Part shown: in pieces, positions 37,401-54,656 of the stretch
Layout of the letters: every line of letters begins with the position of its first letter
Position numbering within the stretch: the first letter of the stretch is position 1
NCBI GenBank assembly: GCA_965153455.1
Contig: OZ234501.1
Coordinates: 9,300,001-9,364,000 of the forward strand
DNA length: 64,000 bases
Reading direction: 5' to 3'
Origin: Sphagnum compactum
Taxonomy: Eukaryota > Bryophyta > Sphagnopsida > Sphagnales
Notes under the pieces: model-generated
Database searches by the model: none
What the model saw: only the letters and a program-made list of their open reading frames with translations
What the model was told of the DNA's origin: nothing
Translations under genes and position numbers: made by a program

Positions 37401-39781
37401 ACTATTTTTTAACACATAAAATATTGAAAATCACACAACTACAACACAACACTAAAGCATAACATGCACCATGCCAATACAATCTGACACAAGGGCCAAA
37501 CAAAACCAACAAAAGACAACTTAACGAAACAAAATCATACATCATTTTTAATAATATAAAATGACAAATAATTTGTCACACCAAATATATCAAACCAAAA
37601 CTTAATGGATTAATTTGTTGAATAATGTATTCTTTTGACACAACCTATTTAGCCAATACATAACCATCATCCACACCTTCTTCTTGGGCTCTTTCAGGTC
37701 TGCACATTCTTTAAGTTCTTGAATAACCAGAACTGGAGGTTCTTTGATTCTGAATTGTTTCCTTCAAAAGACTGGAACCAGCGGTTCTTTGATTTTAAAA
37801 TTTTGAAAACAAAAAACCAGAACTGTTGGTAACATGAAGATTGTTGCTGACTTTGATTAATGCTTTGGACTTGAAGGTGGAGATTTTACTGGAAGTTCAG
37901 CACATCAGAAGCCTAGTAGCATTTACAAGATTTTTCATCAAGTCAGGAATGAAAGCTCAAAAAACCAATAGTTGTCTTCACTGGGGTAGTTTTTCCTTCA
38001 TCTCAAGGTCTCAAGCCCGGAAGGTAAGTCCCATTCTGCACAAAAGCATCAACTACACTGGTGTAAAATCCTTCAGTCTGATGCAATAATACCTTCTCAG
38101 CAGCAGTTCCACAACATGTCATCATTTGCTGATTGAAGAATGTAAAAAATGCAGTGCTGGTGGCAATTGATCTCTGAGAACCATGAATGTCTTTCCCATC
38201 ACCAGCCATGTTTGCACATGTGCAAAACTACTCTCTCCAGATATTGAAGCATGAACACTGGTACTTCAGCAAATTCCTAATTCCTGCAATGAAGAGCTAC
38301 TGCAGTAAAGGTCTGACCTCCAAATTCATTCGCTCCAAACCAAGGCAGTTCATTTTGACATCAACTTGATGCCAAAGCTTTTAAGCAGGTGGTGATCTGT
38401 GTATAGTTTGTCGTAGGGCTCTCCATTTTTGCAAGCTTCTAGCACTGCTGTTTCTTGTAGCAATGAGTGTTGTTGAAAGAAATGTGGCATCATGTGTGCA
38501 CAAGAAGCTTTGCTTGCTTCACATGTACTCAGTCTTCACTTGTTAAAGTTGGATGTTGATACCACTGGTGGATGTACTTCACTCTTTTACTGTCAGCCGC
38601 ACATAAAAGGTAGAGCCCCATAGTTGTTCGTCAGTAGCAGTTCTTACAAACAAGGAATCTTCCCTGAGAACAGAAACAATGATGACAGCAGTGTGTTAGA
38701 GATAATTTGTCTTTGCTTTAGTAAGGTGTGTAATATTGTATGTATATTCTTCTGCTATGATTCAGAGAACAGTCTAGGCATGTCTTTTTCCACCACTGAT
38801 CAACAAAATTCATGGACAAGTTGCCAGATAGAGGAGGGCAAACAGATCATGCATACCATCACAGTGGCCTCCTACAATGGTACAACCTCCAGCCATGTAG
38901 CAACGGCAGAGCAAAATTCAAGGGCATTCAGTGGCAGCAAGCCTATATGGCAGATGAGCACTTTGTATCCCCCATATCATGATTGTTCAATTCACAATGC
39001 TGCAGAGCTAGGTCACATGACATGCCTGCACTCAATTGCTGAGTCACTGAGGAACTCTATGAAAGTCAAAAAATGGCATTTCTCTAACTGTAGACCCCAC
39101 CCAACTACAACCCTAGTGATTTTCTTTCACAAGCCCAGATGCTCTGGTTTAAACTCATCCACCGCATGTTGAAGTTTGTGTGCTCTTCTTGTGCAACTAC
39201 ACTTTCACCCCTGGTTCTGATAAATTTCATTCTATCTGGACAGAACAAGCAATCAAAAATCGCTGGAGCAAGAATGATCAAATATAGTGTAGAATACCCA
39301 GGGCAGTGTGAGCAGCTGCACTGCACTTCACACAATCTCAGAATCTGTTCATGGTCTTTTGGGCAACCATCTATGGTGTAACGAGTCACTGGATACAGTC
39401 CTAAGAACAGAGGGTGGTTTTTTGTAAAGCCTGCAAAGATGGGAAAGAGAAACCGATTACCTCATCCACTCTGCATGTAGGTGACATGGTACAAATGACC
39501 AGGCTGTAGCCACAACTACCCAGTGCCTTCCTCTTGGGATTCTGCATGCTGCAGAGCAGCAAGCTCTCCAGCAGACCCTTTCGAATCATCCCTCCAAATG
39601 CGGCTTTCAGCACATCAACTGCTTGCAACTTGCTTCAACCACTTTCACTGAAGAGTTCACACAAATATGACCAAATCTGCTCAAGTGTTCTCCATCTTCA
39701 GATCACAGCATGAAGAAAACTTGCAGAACAGAGGAAGAACACATAGAAGCTCCAATCACAAACTGGTTGACAGATGCTAAA

Positions 39782-39819
<38 letters not shown>

Positions 39820-40240
39820 TGTGTGCGTGCATTCTGCCTTCCATCCAAACCACAAAGAGGATCAAAGCAAGCCAAACATTATGCAGGGCTATGGCATATC
39901 ATTACCTTACACCAACAGCCACATCTGAAATTGCCACAGGACTGCTTATACACTGAGCACTTGTCTCTCTGACCTGCATTATACCCACTCAAGGCCATGA
40001 ACTGTAATTTTCCACATCTCCACGATGCATTCGTAAAGAACAGATGGCCCTAAGCACAACCTGATCTGATGTGCACAGCTGAACTCAAAGCTTGCACCTC
40101 TTGCAGTCCCCTTGCTGATTCTACCATGGCTCTTTCAAACACTTTAGCTCTACACCCCTGCATCCTGAAAATAACCTCCTGAGGCAACAGGCATGAGAGG
40201 GGACTGGATGTAGCACTCTTTTAGCCACCACACAAAAGTG
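37401..40240. other. Spacer, no supported gene
   Basis: A 182-codon open frame at 38624-39172 (+) has no recognisable domain and no neighbouring exon. A CT run followed by a CA run lies at 39784-39819. Nothing else can be supported. Confidence 0.45.
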
Positions 40241-40249
40241 CAGCACAAT

Positions 40250-40331
40250 ATGCAGCCTCAAACCTGAGAGCAGCAGCCAGAATTGTTAATTGCAACAATT
40301 CTGGCTGCTGCTCTCAGGTTTGAGGCTGCAT
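40250..40331. repeat. Perfect 38-bp inverted repeat with 6-base loop
   Basis: The left arm 40250-40287 begins ATGCAGCCTCAAACCTGAGA. It is the exact reverse complement of the right arm 40294-40331, and the loop is AATTGC. Outside the perfect arms the pairing continues imperfectly (GCACAATATGCAG against GCACAAAATGCAG). A transcript would form a long hairpin. It lies about 1.2 kb beyond the SFT2 stop. Confidence 0.95.
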
Positions 40332-40644
40332 TTTGTGCTACATCTTGGCACCAAGGGCAATGAGCAATGGCAACAAGTTCTTTGCCTCATTTAGAACATC
40401 AATGATGAGACATTTAAGAATTCATCTACAAGGTGACTGGCCACACCACAGGTTGTTCTTTATTGCAGGGGCCATAAGCCTCCTCATCAATAAGCATCAC
40501 ATGTCTAAAAACATCACACTTTGAAGAGCCTATTTCAAGTCACTCTGAAACAGACTTATAAATTTCATCTGAGTACTTGGCCACAACACCATATCTATGA
40601 AATTGCAGAGAAATCTCCATAACACCAATTTGAAGGTAACAGAA

Positions 40645-40920
40645 CTATAAGTGCAGTCATAACCTTATGTGAGACTCACAAAGAATCAGACCTCACCTCC
40701 ATCACCAATAGCAGTGACAAGCTGCCATGACTACCTACTGACTTCATCAGCTCTTGAAAGTGGGTGTAAATAAGTATATAATAGTCTGCCCAAAATCTGG
40801 ACAAACCATTGAACAAAATCTGTGTCCTGAGTTTCAATTGCAGTTCTGGAAGCAACAGAAAAACCCAGTCATGATGTTGGCTAGCACTTGAGAGATGTAC
40901 TTGGACACAGCACCACATAA
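40645..40920. repeat. Copy A of a diverged ~270 bp repeat
   Basis: Shares AGTGCAGTCATAACCTT, GACTTNATCAGCTC, GGTGGGTGTA-like and GATGTNGGCTAGC blocks, in the same order and orientation, with 52978-53222 inside the SAP18 pseudogene. It has no coding capacity. It lies downstream of the SFT2 stop and may be part of that gene's 3' UTR. Confidence 0.75.
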
Positions 40921-41489
40921 ATTGTCTTGCCTGTACTTGTCAAGTCAAAATGGATTGAAGAGACAAGGTCAAATGTAGTGAACAATAAAGCTCTTTGCAA
41001 AAAGTAAAGTTCTTGAAATTGTAATAAATTTGTTGATGATATTATGACATCGCATAGTTGCTGAACTACAACTGCCTGACCTTTGTGCCTATAAAGAACT
41101 GGAAACACCACAAAACTGCACAGGGACATTATTATGTTCATGACCAAGATATAGCTAAATAAACTGTGTCTGGAACTTTAACTTTATCAAAGGAAAAGGT
41201 GCACAACAACAATGCTACACTTACAAAACTGGCAATATGGAAGCTGAGTACCAATATTATGTGAAATGCATGCAGAACTGCTAACAGATGAAGCCGCGAA
41301 AGTGGAGACAGGTCTTCTACCTATTTATTAACCCTTCACAATATCTAGGCCTCCAGCTGAGCTGCAATAGAAGTCCTTTGAAAAGGTGTGACATTTTGAA
41401 CATGAGCTGCAGCCAGCTTCTTTGTGAGGGTAGAGTACAGTTTTCACATCACATGTGTCTTTACCAAAAGCATACAAGGTGAACCTTAT

Positions 41490-43211
41490 TCACCTCCCAA
41501 AACACTTGAGGACTGAGGATGTGATAAGGGAGGTGACAAATTGCATGCCTGCAGTTCCTCCTGGAAAATATGACAGCACATAGTATAGCAACGCTAGAAC
41601 CTGCAATAATGACAACAATACTCAGTCATAACATCCCCATTCATTTGTGAATAAAATATACAAGTTCAAGAACCCACACTCTTTGTACACAGTCTTGGAT
41701 GCCAGCAAGAGCCAAAGGACACTCAAAAAGTCTGAGTAGAAGTCTCAATGAAACAAACCTGGACAGCTGCAAAGACCACAGAGAATATATAGCTGTGGAG
41801 CACCATAGAGACATAGATTGTGGCTGCCATGCTCCCAAGGAAGCCTGCTGTGAATGGCAATCTCTGCACCACCAAGTACCACTTAAGAAAATATGATCCA
41901 CATGAAAAAAAAGATTATTGCCAGAGACCATAGCTGGATGCTGCAAACACTGCAGATTGCAATCAATACACCTTGAAATTAAGTTACTCCAGTTTCTATA
42001 CATGTCACACAACCACTGCATGCACTACAAAAACCATCACATCATTCTCTCTCTCTTTTGCAAATATAGAGGTGGCAGCCAAACCCAAGGATGGAAGAAC
42101 TGAAACAAACCTCTTTGGAAATCATGTGTAGAAACTGGGTCTTTGGCCCTTTAAGGGCAAAAAAGGAGCCAATGATGAACAAACAGCCAAGTGTAAAAGA
42201 GATGGCAAACTTTTGCGGGAACAGCACAATAACCGGAAGGAACATGAAGAAAGCCATCAATATGAAGAAGACTCCTGCTGCAGTCATGATGGCAAAACAC
42301 ATGACTGCCTGCCTGGATGGCACAAAGCTGGCAGCAGCCTGTACATTCCCTGGTAACTCTCTCACTCCTTTCGTCACACTGTCCACACAGATCCGCAAAA
42401 ACCATCACTGCTTTAACACTCAGTCATGACCCCCCTCTAATCCAAAACAAACATCATTTTTTTTCCCAATTCTCACAACTACTTCCCACCATACTCCAAT
42501 ACCTATCCCAAATGTAGGGTTTCTTTTTCCTCCTCTTCTTTTTTAAGCTTCTCTGCAGAAGGAACTTAGGCTTCTGCATTCTCTAGTGCAGATTGGATTA
42601 AACACGGTGCTCTGATTGATAGCTTCAATTGTGTGCACTAGTTTGTAACCCTAGAGACATGGAGCAACCCTGTTGGCGGAAGATGTATAGAGAGCTTTTT
42701 TTCTTTTTCTATGCTACGGGGATATACCCTGATGCTTGCAACATCTGAGCTGAGATGATTAGCTTTGCAAATCCGCGAAAAACAAGCTTCAAGCTCACGC
42801 AATGGAACGTGAGAGAGCCAGCCCCTGGTCGGTCGCGACTGGTAGCCAGTGTCCACCAGCTCGAACAACAAGGAGGTCATGACTACTAGCCCTAGGAGAG
42901 AAGAAATCTTACGAGTTGAAGGCGCCGACGATGGTGTTATTGGCCGACTTGAGAAGCGGTGCAAGAGACTCTGGCACAGCTGATTCCAGATCGCGTCCAG
43001 TGGAGGATGGATTGGCAGCAGCAGAAGCGACATCAGAGCCGCCGCGAGTTGAAGAAGCGTAGGACCGCCACGCTGCCAGCACGGAGCCCGCTTGCCCCAC
43101 CTGCTGCTGCTCACCACTACTCTCTACCGGCGACGGCATCCATGCTTTCATCTTGCTCTGGATGGCTTGCCTCCAACCGGTCTCCGGAAGTGCCGTTGCA
43201 GCAGTCGCCAT
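41490..43211 (-). CDS. SFT2: SFT2-like vesicle transport protein
   Basis: Four exons on the minus strand, 43211-42913, 42378-42111, 41863-41759 and 41600-41490, give about 260 residues. The first 120 residues are polar (MATAATALPETGWRQAIQSK). The Got1/SFT2 membrane domain follows, with about four helices: GVFFILMAFFMFLPVIVLFP, FAISFTLGCLFIIGSFFALK, GFLGSMAATIYVSMVLHSYI and VLALLYYVLSYFPGGTAGM. It ends SVLKCFGR, the usual plant terminus. SFT2 proteins sit in Golgi and endosomal membranes and help vesicles fuse with the Golgi, in yeast together with the t-SNARE Sed5. All phases match and no lesion is seen. The N-terminal part is longer than in the Arabidopsis proteins I recall. Confidence 0.95.
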
Positions 43212-44830
43212 CTCTGCACATCAACAACTGGATCTGCTTCCAAAAACCAAGTCCAATAACCAAAAAGCTTCTTCGATTCTCTTCGTCTGGTTTTATGCTC
43301 AACTCTTGTGCTTCCAAAAACCAAATCCTATAACAAGCTTCTCCGATTCTTTTCCTCTGATTTTTCGCTCTGGCTAAGGCACCGTCTCATCGTCACGCAC
43401 TGCTTCTTCTTCATCTTCTTCCTCTTCTTCTTAATGGTGTTTGTGGACCTCTGCTTCTTCTGCGGTTTTCCGAGCGTGGGAGCTGCCCGAAGCGTATGTT
43501 TGAATGGGGCATGTCAGGTATTTTTGTTCGTACTTTCCGAATTCCAGTGCCGCCGAATGGTTTCAGTTTTCGTAGATTTGAACAGATCATGTCATGTATT
43601 TTTGTTCGTATTTTCCGAATTTCAGTTGTGATTGGAAACAAATTTTGTGTATTTGAGGAGGGCATGTGACGTATTTTTTTTCTCATTTTTCCATATTCCA
43701 GTGACCAAGTAACGTGTTGGCTAGTTTTGTTTGACTCAAAATTTCTTGACTGCCAAGTTTCTTCTTTTCCAATCACTATCAACTCTCTCTTACATGATTT
43801 TGCGTTCCTAATGACCTGCTCGGAATTTTTACTGTAATCGCGGAAGGTGATACCTGCCATGCATCACCAAAAAAAGAAGAAAAACTAGCACAGAACTGTG
43901 CACACTCAATAGAGCCCTTTCTCTCATGCATGATTCACTGAGAGTTGCAATTCAATTCAGCCATCTCCAACAAATCTCCTTCGATGAATCAAAAGTGTCT
44001 ACAATTCAGAGGTGTTTCAATTCAAGAAAAAATCCACTGTCTATGCATGTTCATCTTCAAGAAATCAGCTTCAATAAATCCTAAGGTTTAGACTTCAACA
44101 CAATTACTATTTAGAGCACAAAGGATACACAGTATTAATCTTAAAGAAGGTGAATATTTCAAGTAGACCCACAGATCATGTTAATTAATCATCAATCCAA
44201 ACACAAATACAAAGCACCAACACCACTACAGCTCACTTAAAGATAGATGAAAGCAAGGTTTAGGACTTGCAATTCACTAAAGCATCCATGTGACACAACC
44301 AAACCATAAACAGAACTGCTAACAACTAACATTACTAGTCGACATGAAATAGCAAGCTCTGTTCTTCAGCCTGGCATGAAACCAAAAATATAATTTTTAA
44401 ATGCTACAATATCTTCAGTAAACATGAGGCAGCATCTTCCAGTAGAGTCGATTAAAACGGAAGACTAGCTAGTCTACATTGGATCTCCAGGGCATTAGGA
44501 AGTGGTACAGAACCAAATCAGGACACTATTAACCGTTCCAATGTTCTCCAATGTCAGTTCACAAAATTTTAGTCAAATGCAATAACCATATCTCCAGCTC
44601 CAAAAATGAAGGGAAAAAAAAAACTAATATTTGACCCCCAAGCATGTTTTCCAACACAGGAAAATCTTACGCATTGAGAACTGTCATGGTTGGGACAAGC
44701 TGAAACCACTACTGCTGGGAAAATTCACAGTTTGCGAACTCAAGACTTGCCAGAGCTTTCAGTGAAATCCTGTGCAGAGTACAAACATGCAGGAGTTCCC
44801 TGTTGCCTTGAAAGAATGATCTTTAACACA
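43212..44830. other. SFT2 upstream region and helicase 3' side
   Basis: The SFT2 promoter and leader lie just above 43211. A few short near-repeats containing GTATTTTTGTTCGTA occur at about 43518 and 43598, each near TTCCGAATT, suggesting an 80-base duplication. No other gene is recognisable. Confidence 0.5.
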
Positions 44831-49103
<4,273 letters not shown>

Positions 49104-49735
49104 CCTCACAACAACACTCTACCCCTTTGCTTCTTCCCGGTTCACTTAGTACAAAAGTCCGGAAGAGAAAAAAGGGAAAAAAAAAAGAAGAAAACACAAA
49201 GAGCCTAACCACCACAACAAGTCCTTCACTCCAGGAAGACACAGAGACCGAAATTTTTTTTCAACACACTAAAAAGTCTTCTGCAAGGGTAACGTCCTTT
49301 AAAACCCCACGACGAAAAGAAACGAAACCCTCCTATCTAGACACGATCTCCACCGACCCAGCCCGGGAGGGAAAGAAAGCAGCAGAGAGAATAGAAGATT
49401 TAGCGAAGAAAGAAAACAGATGCGATTGCACGAGTCACAAGAGAGAAAACCCCACGACTTAGACTCAGCAGAGATCGCAAGAGACTCTAAAACGAGAAGA
49501 GGAGATGGGAAGAGGAGGACGGAGCGCGAGGAGCAACAAAGACTGCGAGACCGCGGGACGTAACGCTTGCAACTCCCGGAACATTCCAGACGCGGGGAGG
49601 AATGGATGACGGGAGGGAGGGAGGGAGAGAGGGAAGGAGGCGCGCCAAGAACAACAAACCGCTGCCTACCACCCAGCCACCAGCACCCCCACCACCCTCC
49701 CTAAGCAAAAGAAAAACTTACAACCCCTTGAGCCT
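49104..49735. promoter_or_regulatory. Helicase promoter and leader region
   Basis: Purine-rich DNA, including GGGA/GGGAGG repeats near 49608-49640, lies directly upstream of the minus-strand helicase ATG. Read on the minus strand it is pyrimidine-rich, as in many plant leaders. No TATA element was settled on. Confidence 0.4.
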
Positions 49736-49739
49736 TTTT

Positions 49740-50440
49740 CTTTTTACAAAAAATTACTGGCGAGATTTCGCCAAAAAGTGATATCAAAAAAACTTAAAAC
49801 TTAAAAAATGAACTGATTTTGGAGGTTTCAATCGCCAGAAGTGAGGGAAAAAAATTAGTAAAATTCACCAGACTTCTATACTTTGGTTCCTAGTTCATAG
49901 CCGAAATATATAAAGGATAATAATTCGAGATTTTTATTTCATATCTGGTTTATAGCCAGATTTGGCTAAATCTTATTTAGGGATGGCTTCGTTTCTAATT
50001 TTCCTTTAAGAAAACACTCATGCTCTTCAGTGGGTTTTTAAGGGATTTTTGTTTTTAGCCAAAGTGGCTATCATCCATAGTAAGATGTAGAAAAATTGAA
50101 AATCTGGCTATAAACGAAATATGAAAGAAAAATCTTGAGTTATCCTTCTATATTTCGGCTACACACTAATCAAAACCAGGTACAGAAATCTGGCGAGGTT
50201 TACTTTTTTTTTTTCTTCTCTCACTTTTGGAGACTGAAAATATCCCAAAATCACTTGCTTTAAAATTGGCTAAAAGCTAACTATGAAAATATTTTTAAAA
50301 AAACATCCTATTATATTTTTGGCTAACCTCCTTGAACCAGGTATATGAATCGCACGATTTTTCTTAAATTTCAGTCGAATTATGGCTATTGAAAATCTTT
50401 TAAAACACTTCTGATTTTTCTCGTTTTGCCAGCCCAAAAA
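49740..50440. repeat. Cluster of dispersed palindrome-core repeats
   Basis: A reversed copy (about 49840-49990, with TAGCCAGATTTGGCTAAA) is followed by a forward copy (about 50045-50210, with TAGCCAAAGTGGC and CATCCATAGTAAG) and a forward partial copy (about 50262-50400). TGGCGAGATTTCGCCA at 49758-49773 is a second, perfect palindrome. The head-to-head order matches that near 30 kb. Confidence 0.75.
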
Positions 50441-52600
50441 AGACAGCGACTCCTTTTACGGCCCAGGTGAAGGTCGGAAAGAAATTCATAATTTGCGTAA
50501 AAGAAAACCGTCCTCAATCTTCCAGGGCAGGTTGCCCGAATCTTAGGACGCCGCCAACCCTAACCCTAATAGTTAAGGTGAAAACATTTCACCTCGATGT
50601 TTATTACCACCCTTTTGTTTCAGTCACCCAAACTTACCAACAGTCGTGTCGTACGTCGATTCCTAAGCCGGCGAGGTAAATGATGCTAAGTTACCATCTT
50701 GAAGTCGGGCTGAGAGACGGACTGCCCGAAAATAAAATTTGACACGGCCAATGGCCATGCGGCGACCTAGGTGTTGAGGACGAATGGGAGGGCCGGAATC
50801 CGGCTGGCTCAAGGCACCGCCACGTAGCGGTGCAACCTCCATCCCTGTCCACTCAAATCACACTCTTAGGGTTAGGGTTTCTTTATGGCCCATCCCAAAA
50901 AGTGCAAATCTCATTTAGTTTTATTAATGCAAATCTGTGGCCTGCAGATTTATTTATTTTTGTTTTTGTTTTTTTTGGATTAGGGTTTTTATATAAAGAT
51001 GAATGTGAAGAATTTCCTTCCTGTTTATTGTGTGGAAATAAATCCATAACACCAGCCATATTTTATATATAATGCAAAATTTTGCACAATTGAGAGGAAA
51101 ATAAAAATATAAAAAGAATATTTTTGTTGCTTGTTTTTGTGGAAATTTGCAGAATTTCAAAAAAAATTGAAAAAATTTCATCACTTTTTTTCTTTAATTT
51201 GGGTGGGGGGGGTGTCATGTTATATTAGCTTAATTGACTTTTTGAATAGGTTGTAAAAACCAATTGCCATTTGAGGTGCTCACATACAACATCACATTGC
51301 ATACCACATAGGGTGTTGTCATTTTAAAGCCTTTAATAGCAACTACGGAATTGGCCTAGAGCAACACGAGGTGTTGTCTCGACTTAACTTTTGCCAATGG
51401 CACAACCAAATGTTGGCCCTTGTGAAAAGTCTTGAAAATACGAAATCATTTTTGATGACAACTTTGAGTTCAACCAAATTTTAGTCTCATTAGCAAAACC
51501 TAAGTCATTAGTCAAGTCTATTTCAACAAGCCAAAACATAAGACAAAGCCAGGAGTGTTGTGAAATGCACATGTGATTAGGAATTAAACAGAGATGCAAA
51601 AGGTTCAATGAAATGTTTGAAATGCAAAGGCCCGCATAAAAGGCCATCTCATTACCCTACCAACCAAACTAGAATCCAAACTTAACCCCAAGAAAACCAC
51701 TACTTATTGTGTCTTTTAGAGTTACATGTCAAAATTTGAACCAAACATCATTGATTCTTGATCTTGTTGGTGCATCTCCCCATATTAGGTTTAACAAAAA
51801 TTTGGTGGTTGTTTTATAGAGCTCATTATTATCAGGTTGAGTTGGATTAACTTTATTTGATTCAAAAAAGATTATTTGTAAACCTTTAGGCCTAACTTCT
51901 TTTGAAACCAATACCATGTTTTTCCTTGAAGTTTAAATTTATCCCTTCTTATTTGAGAAAACATTGGGTTGGGATTTATGCCGCTCAACTTTATCAAATT
52001 TTCTCAATTGATTAGTATTGTACATCAATGGAGCATATGGGGATGAAATCTTGAAGTTCACGAGAGTTGTTAGTATTCAAGAATGGAATGAAAAGATACA
52101 CCAGCTTGAGATGAGATTTAACATAGGAGAGCACCAGCATGGAAGAAGAATCAGGATCAAGATGCAGATTGACTTGTGACTAAAAATACCCTCAAACCCA
52201 TATCTTGCTAAACTAGCAAAACATCTGACATGAAAATTTGCACGCACACAAAATCTTGTAAGCAAGGTTGGACAATTTGATTCCGTAATGTTTATAGATG
52301 AGTACCTACCTACACATCTTTCAAAAATGTTCCAGCAACTCTAGTTACTTCAAACTTGTTCCACCTTCCTGCCACCAAAAATAGGGATCTCCAAAACATC
52401 GATTAGGACTACTTGAAACCCAACAACTGCACGGTTGTCTACTCAGAAACAAAATGGCATCATGGTATTGTAGTGCAGGATTCACACTTTTAGTGTCCCA
52501 CCTTGCTGTTGATATTATCCTCTAGATTTGAACATCTGCAAAAACTACTGTAATTGATATACAGGGGATGGAGCAGAGATGAACTAACATGACACTGCAG
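50441..52600. other. Spacer, no gene seen
   Basis: Telomere-like motifs (AACCCTAACCCTAA near 50560 and AGGGTTAGGGTTT near 50867) and a G-run near 51203-51212 are present. Frames are short. No gene is supported. Confidence 0.5.
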
Positions 52601-52611
52601 ACGTTAATAAT

Positions 52612-54656
52612 TCATTTGTAGATTGCCACATCCAGAAAATCTCCAATCTGCATTCAAACATGTTACCTTGTTCAGAAAAATCATCGATCAAACCTTCATC
52701 CTGGTAAAGCTGTGCGAACTGTCACTTTTGTTTATCATCCAGGGCATCGCCTACACCCAGGTTCCAGTTTCTTAGTACCTCTCTCTCTTTCCATGCATCA
52801 GAATTGAAAAATTAGGATTTGCTTTCCCTCCTCAACAAGAGAGTTAAGCCGAGTAATACCAATCCAAGTTACACGGTCTTCTGTGACAATTTCTGTCAAT
52901 TTCTGTCAGTTACCCTAAACCCTAAGCTATTACATCAATCCTGACTAAACCCAAACAAACATGACAAAAATGAGGAGTGCAGTCATAACCTTTGTGAATG
53001 GTCACTCACAAAAGTATCAAACCATCACCTTGCCCATGAATGACAGTGAACTCACTATCATTATTCATCACTGACTTTATCAGCTCCCAATGGTGGGTGT
53101 AGCTAGATTTCATGCAAAAAAATAGGAAATTGTACAAAACTCTGCTTCCCAAGTTTCTGTTGCCTTTCCAGAAGCAAAAGAAGACTCGATCCCTGATGTC
53201 AGCTAGCTCTTAAGAGACATAGCTAACAAAATAGTCAATAGTATCCTCATTCAAGCTGCGACAAGCTTGTGGGGAAAGAATCAAGCTCTTCGTTTCATTT
53301 TAGCTTGCCCCTCTACAAGCAAGGAAGCATCTAATAGATGAACAACACTGCATGACCACCAGTCTCAGAGATTCAGAAACTAACAACTATACAGAGACAA
53401 AATATCTCTGACCTAAAAGAAGATCCAAGTATAAAAACTCAACCAGGGCATATAACAAAGAACCAATATGTATGTACAAGGCAACTGCCATTTTACAAGC
53501 TGAAAGTGTCCATGGGAGAGAATGTGAAGGGGAGATATGGCCCCAAAAAAATAAAACACCAAGAGTAAGTAGCACCCACCCAGGAAGCTTTGTGAATGGA
53601 AAAGATAGAAATGGAGGCAGAGGGATCTGCTACAGAATATGATCCTACATTCCAAATGACATTGCGTCCTCACTGGTCTGGATATACAAATGCAAATGAG
53701 AGTCGTGCATCTCGCTTCCTTGCTGCAGGTGCTACCTCCTTCATCTGCACTTCCCCCAGTTGCAAGCCGCATACATTCCAACCCCCTCCTCCTCTTTAGG
53801 GACAAAGTCAGAAAACCAGTAGAAGTTTTTGTGCATCAGAAAAGTGCAAGGTAATAGAACAAAGGTAATAGTGCAAAGTGATGGAAAGTAATAGAACAAG
53901 AATCCTTTGGGCAAATGCTGCACATGTCACTGGGCTTGGCTTACAAGGTCTGTGAGCTCTCTCAAGGTTGTATCTCACCAAGTATATATCTGGACTTCAT
54001 CCTTGGGCTCTTTTCCCCTCGTGGCAAAATCCTTCAGTGTGATGAACTCCAATCTATCACACACACACACACATCATCAGTTGCTCAAACACATATTCCG
54101 CAATGATTGTTTCTTCAAGTGTCCAAACAACTCCTCACATGTCCAACCAGACCCTAAACCCTTCCTTTCTGCAACTGTGCCACTAAGCGTTCTTTCTGAT
54201 GAGAATCCAAAATAGTAACAGGAGGGAGAGAAAAACAAAGCTCATCAGAAGATCAAGCAGGATGGATGCAGGGAGGAAAAAAATTCTAGGGTGTAGATTG
54301 AGTGGGCAGAACAACAGAAGGAGGAGGCAATAAACCTTGGTAAAAACTCGGAGTAGAAGTGCGATGTCTGCATTCGAACAAGAAGGAAAATAACCCATTC
54401 CCACAAAGAGTTTTGTTCAGATTTCTTGTGCAAGAATTGGATATTTCCAGGAGAACAAAACTATTGTAGTTGCAACTGTAATAAGATGTGTAGTGGATGT
54501 GTTGTAACCCTTTCTCGGTACACAATAGTAGCCAGACGCCTAGGAGGAATGCCCCGTAAGACCTCCTCCTCTTGGAGCAGCCATGGACGTCCTGGCGAGG
54601 GGCTTCAGCTGCATGTCCACTCCTCCTGCTGCCGTATCTGTGATGGTCGCCGCCAT
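52612..54656 (-). pseudogene. SAP18: SAP18 (HDAC complex subunit) pseudogene
   Basis: Pieces of SAP18 occur in the right order on the minus strand: an N-terminal exon from the ATG at 54656 (MAATITDTAAGGVDMQLKPL), then 54367-54336 (LLLRVFTK), 54053-53945 (KDFATRGKEPKDEVQIYTW, LRELTDL), 53744-53649 (KEVAPAARKRDARLSFAFVY) and 52647-52612 (IGDFLDVAIYK, stop). The exon before the last was not found intact. Lesions: exon 1 needs a frame change near 54570; exon 2 is 32 bases where 33 are expected; exon 3 lacks two bases between GVHHT and KDFA; TGA stops lie in frame at 53977-53975 and 53672-53670, each where the family has arginine or lysine. Introns remain, so it arose by DNA duplication or decay in place, not retrotransposition. 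SAP18 links Sin3/HDAC and the ASAP RNA-processing complex; this copy cannot make it. Confidence 0.88.
52978..53222. repeat. Copy B of the diverged ~270 bp repeat
   Basis: The same ordered blocks as 40645-40920: AGTGCAGTCATAACCTT, GACTTTATCAGCTC, GGTGGGTGTAG, and TGATGTCAGCTAGC near the end. It lies in an intron of the SAP18 pseudogene. Confidence 0.75.

Noticed and set aside
38624-39172. 182-codon plus-strand frame
   Set aside because: Longest frame in the 34-41 kb gap, but no recognisable domain, compositional bias or adjoining exons; kept only as a candidate for transcript checking.
40250-40331. Calling the foldback a microRNA gene
   Set aside because: Plant miRNA precursors usually have mismatched arms; perfect 38-base arms fit an inverted duplication or siRNA source better, and expression cannot be seen.
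53972-53982. Treating GGTGAGAT inside the SAP18 third exon as a real 5' splice site
   Set aside because: The expected continuation (DTTLRELTDL) follows directly after it, so the TGA is an in-frame stop rather than an intron start.
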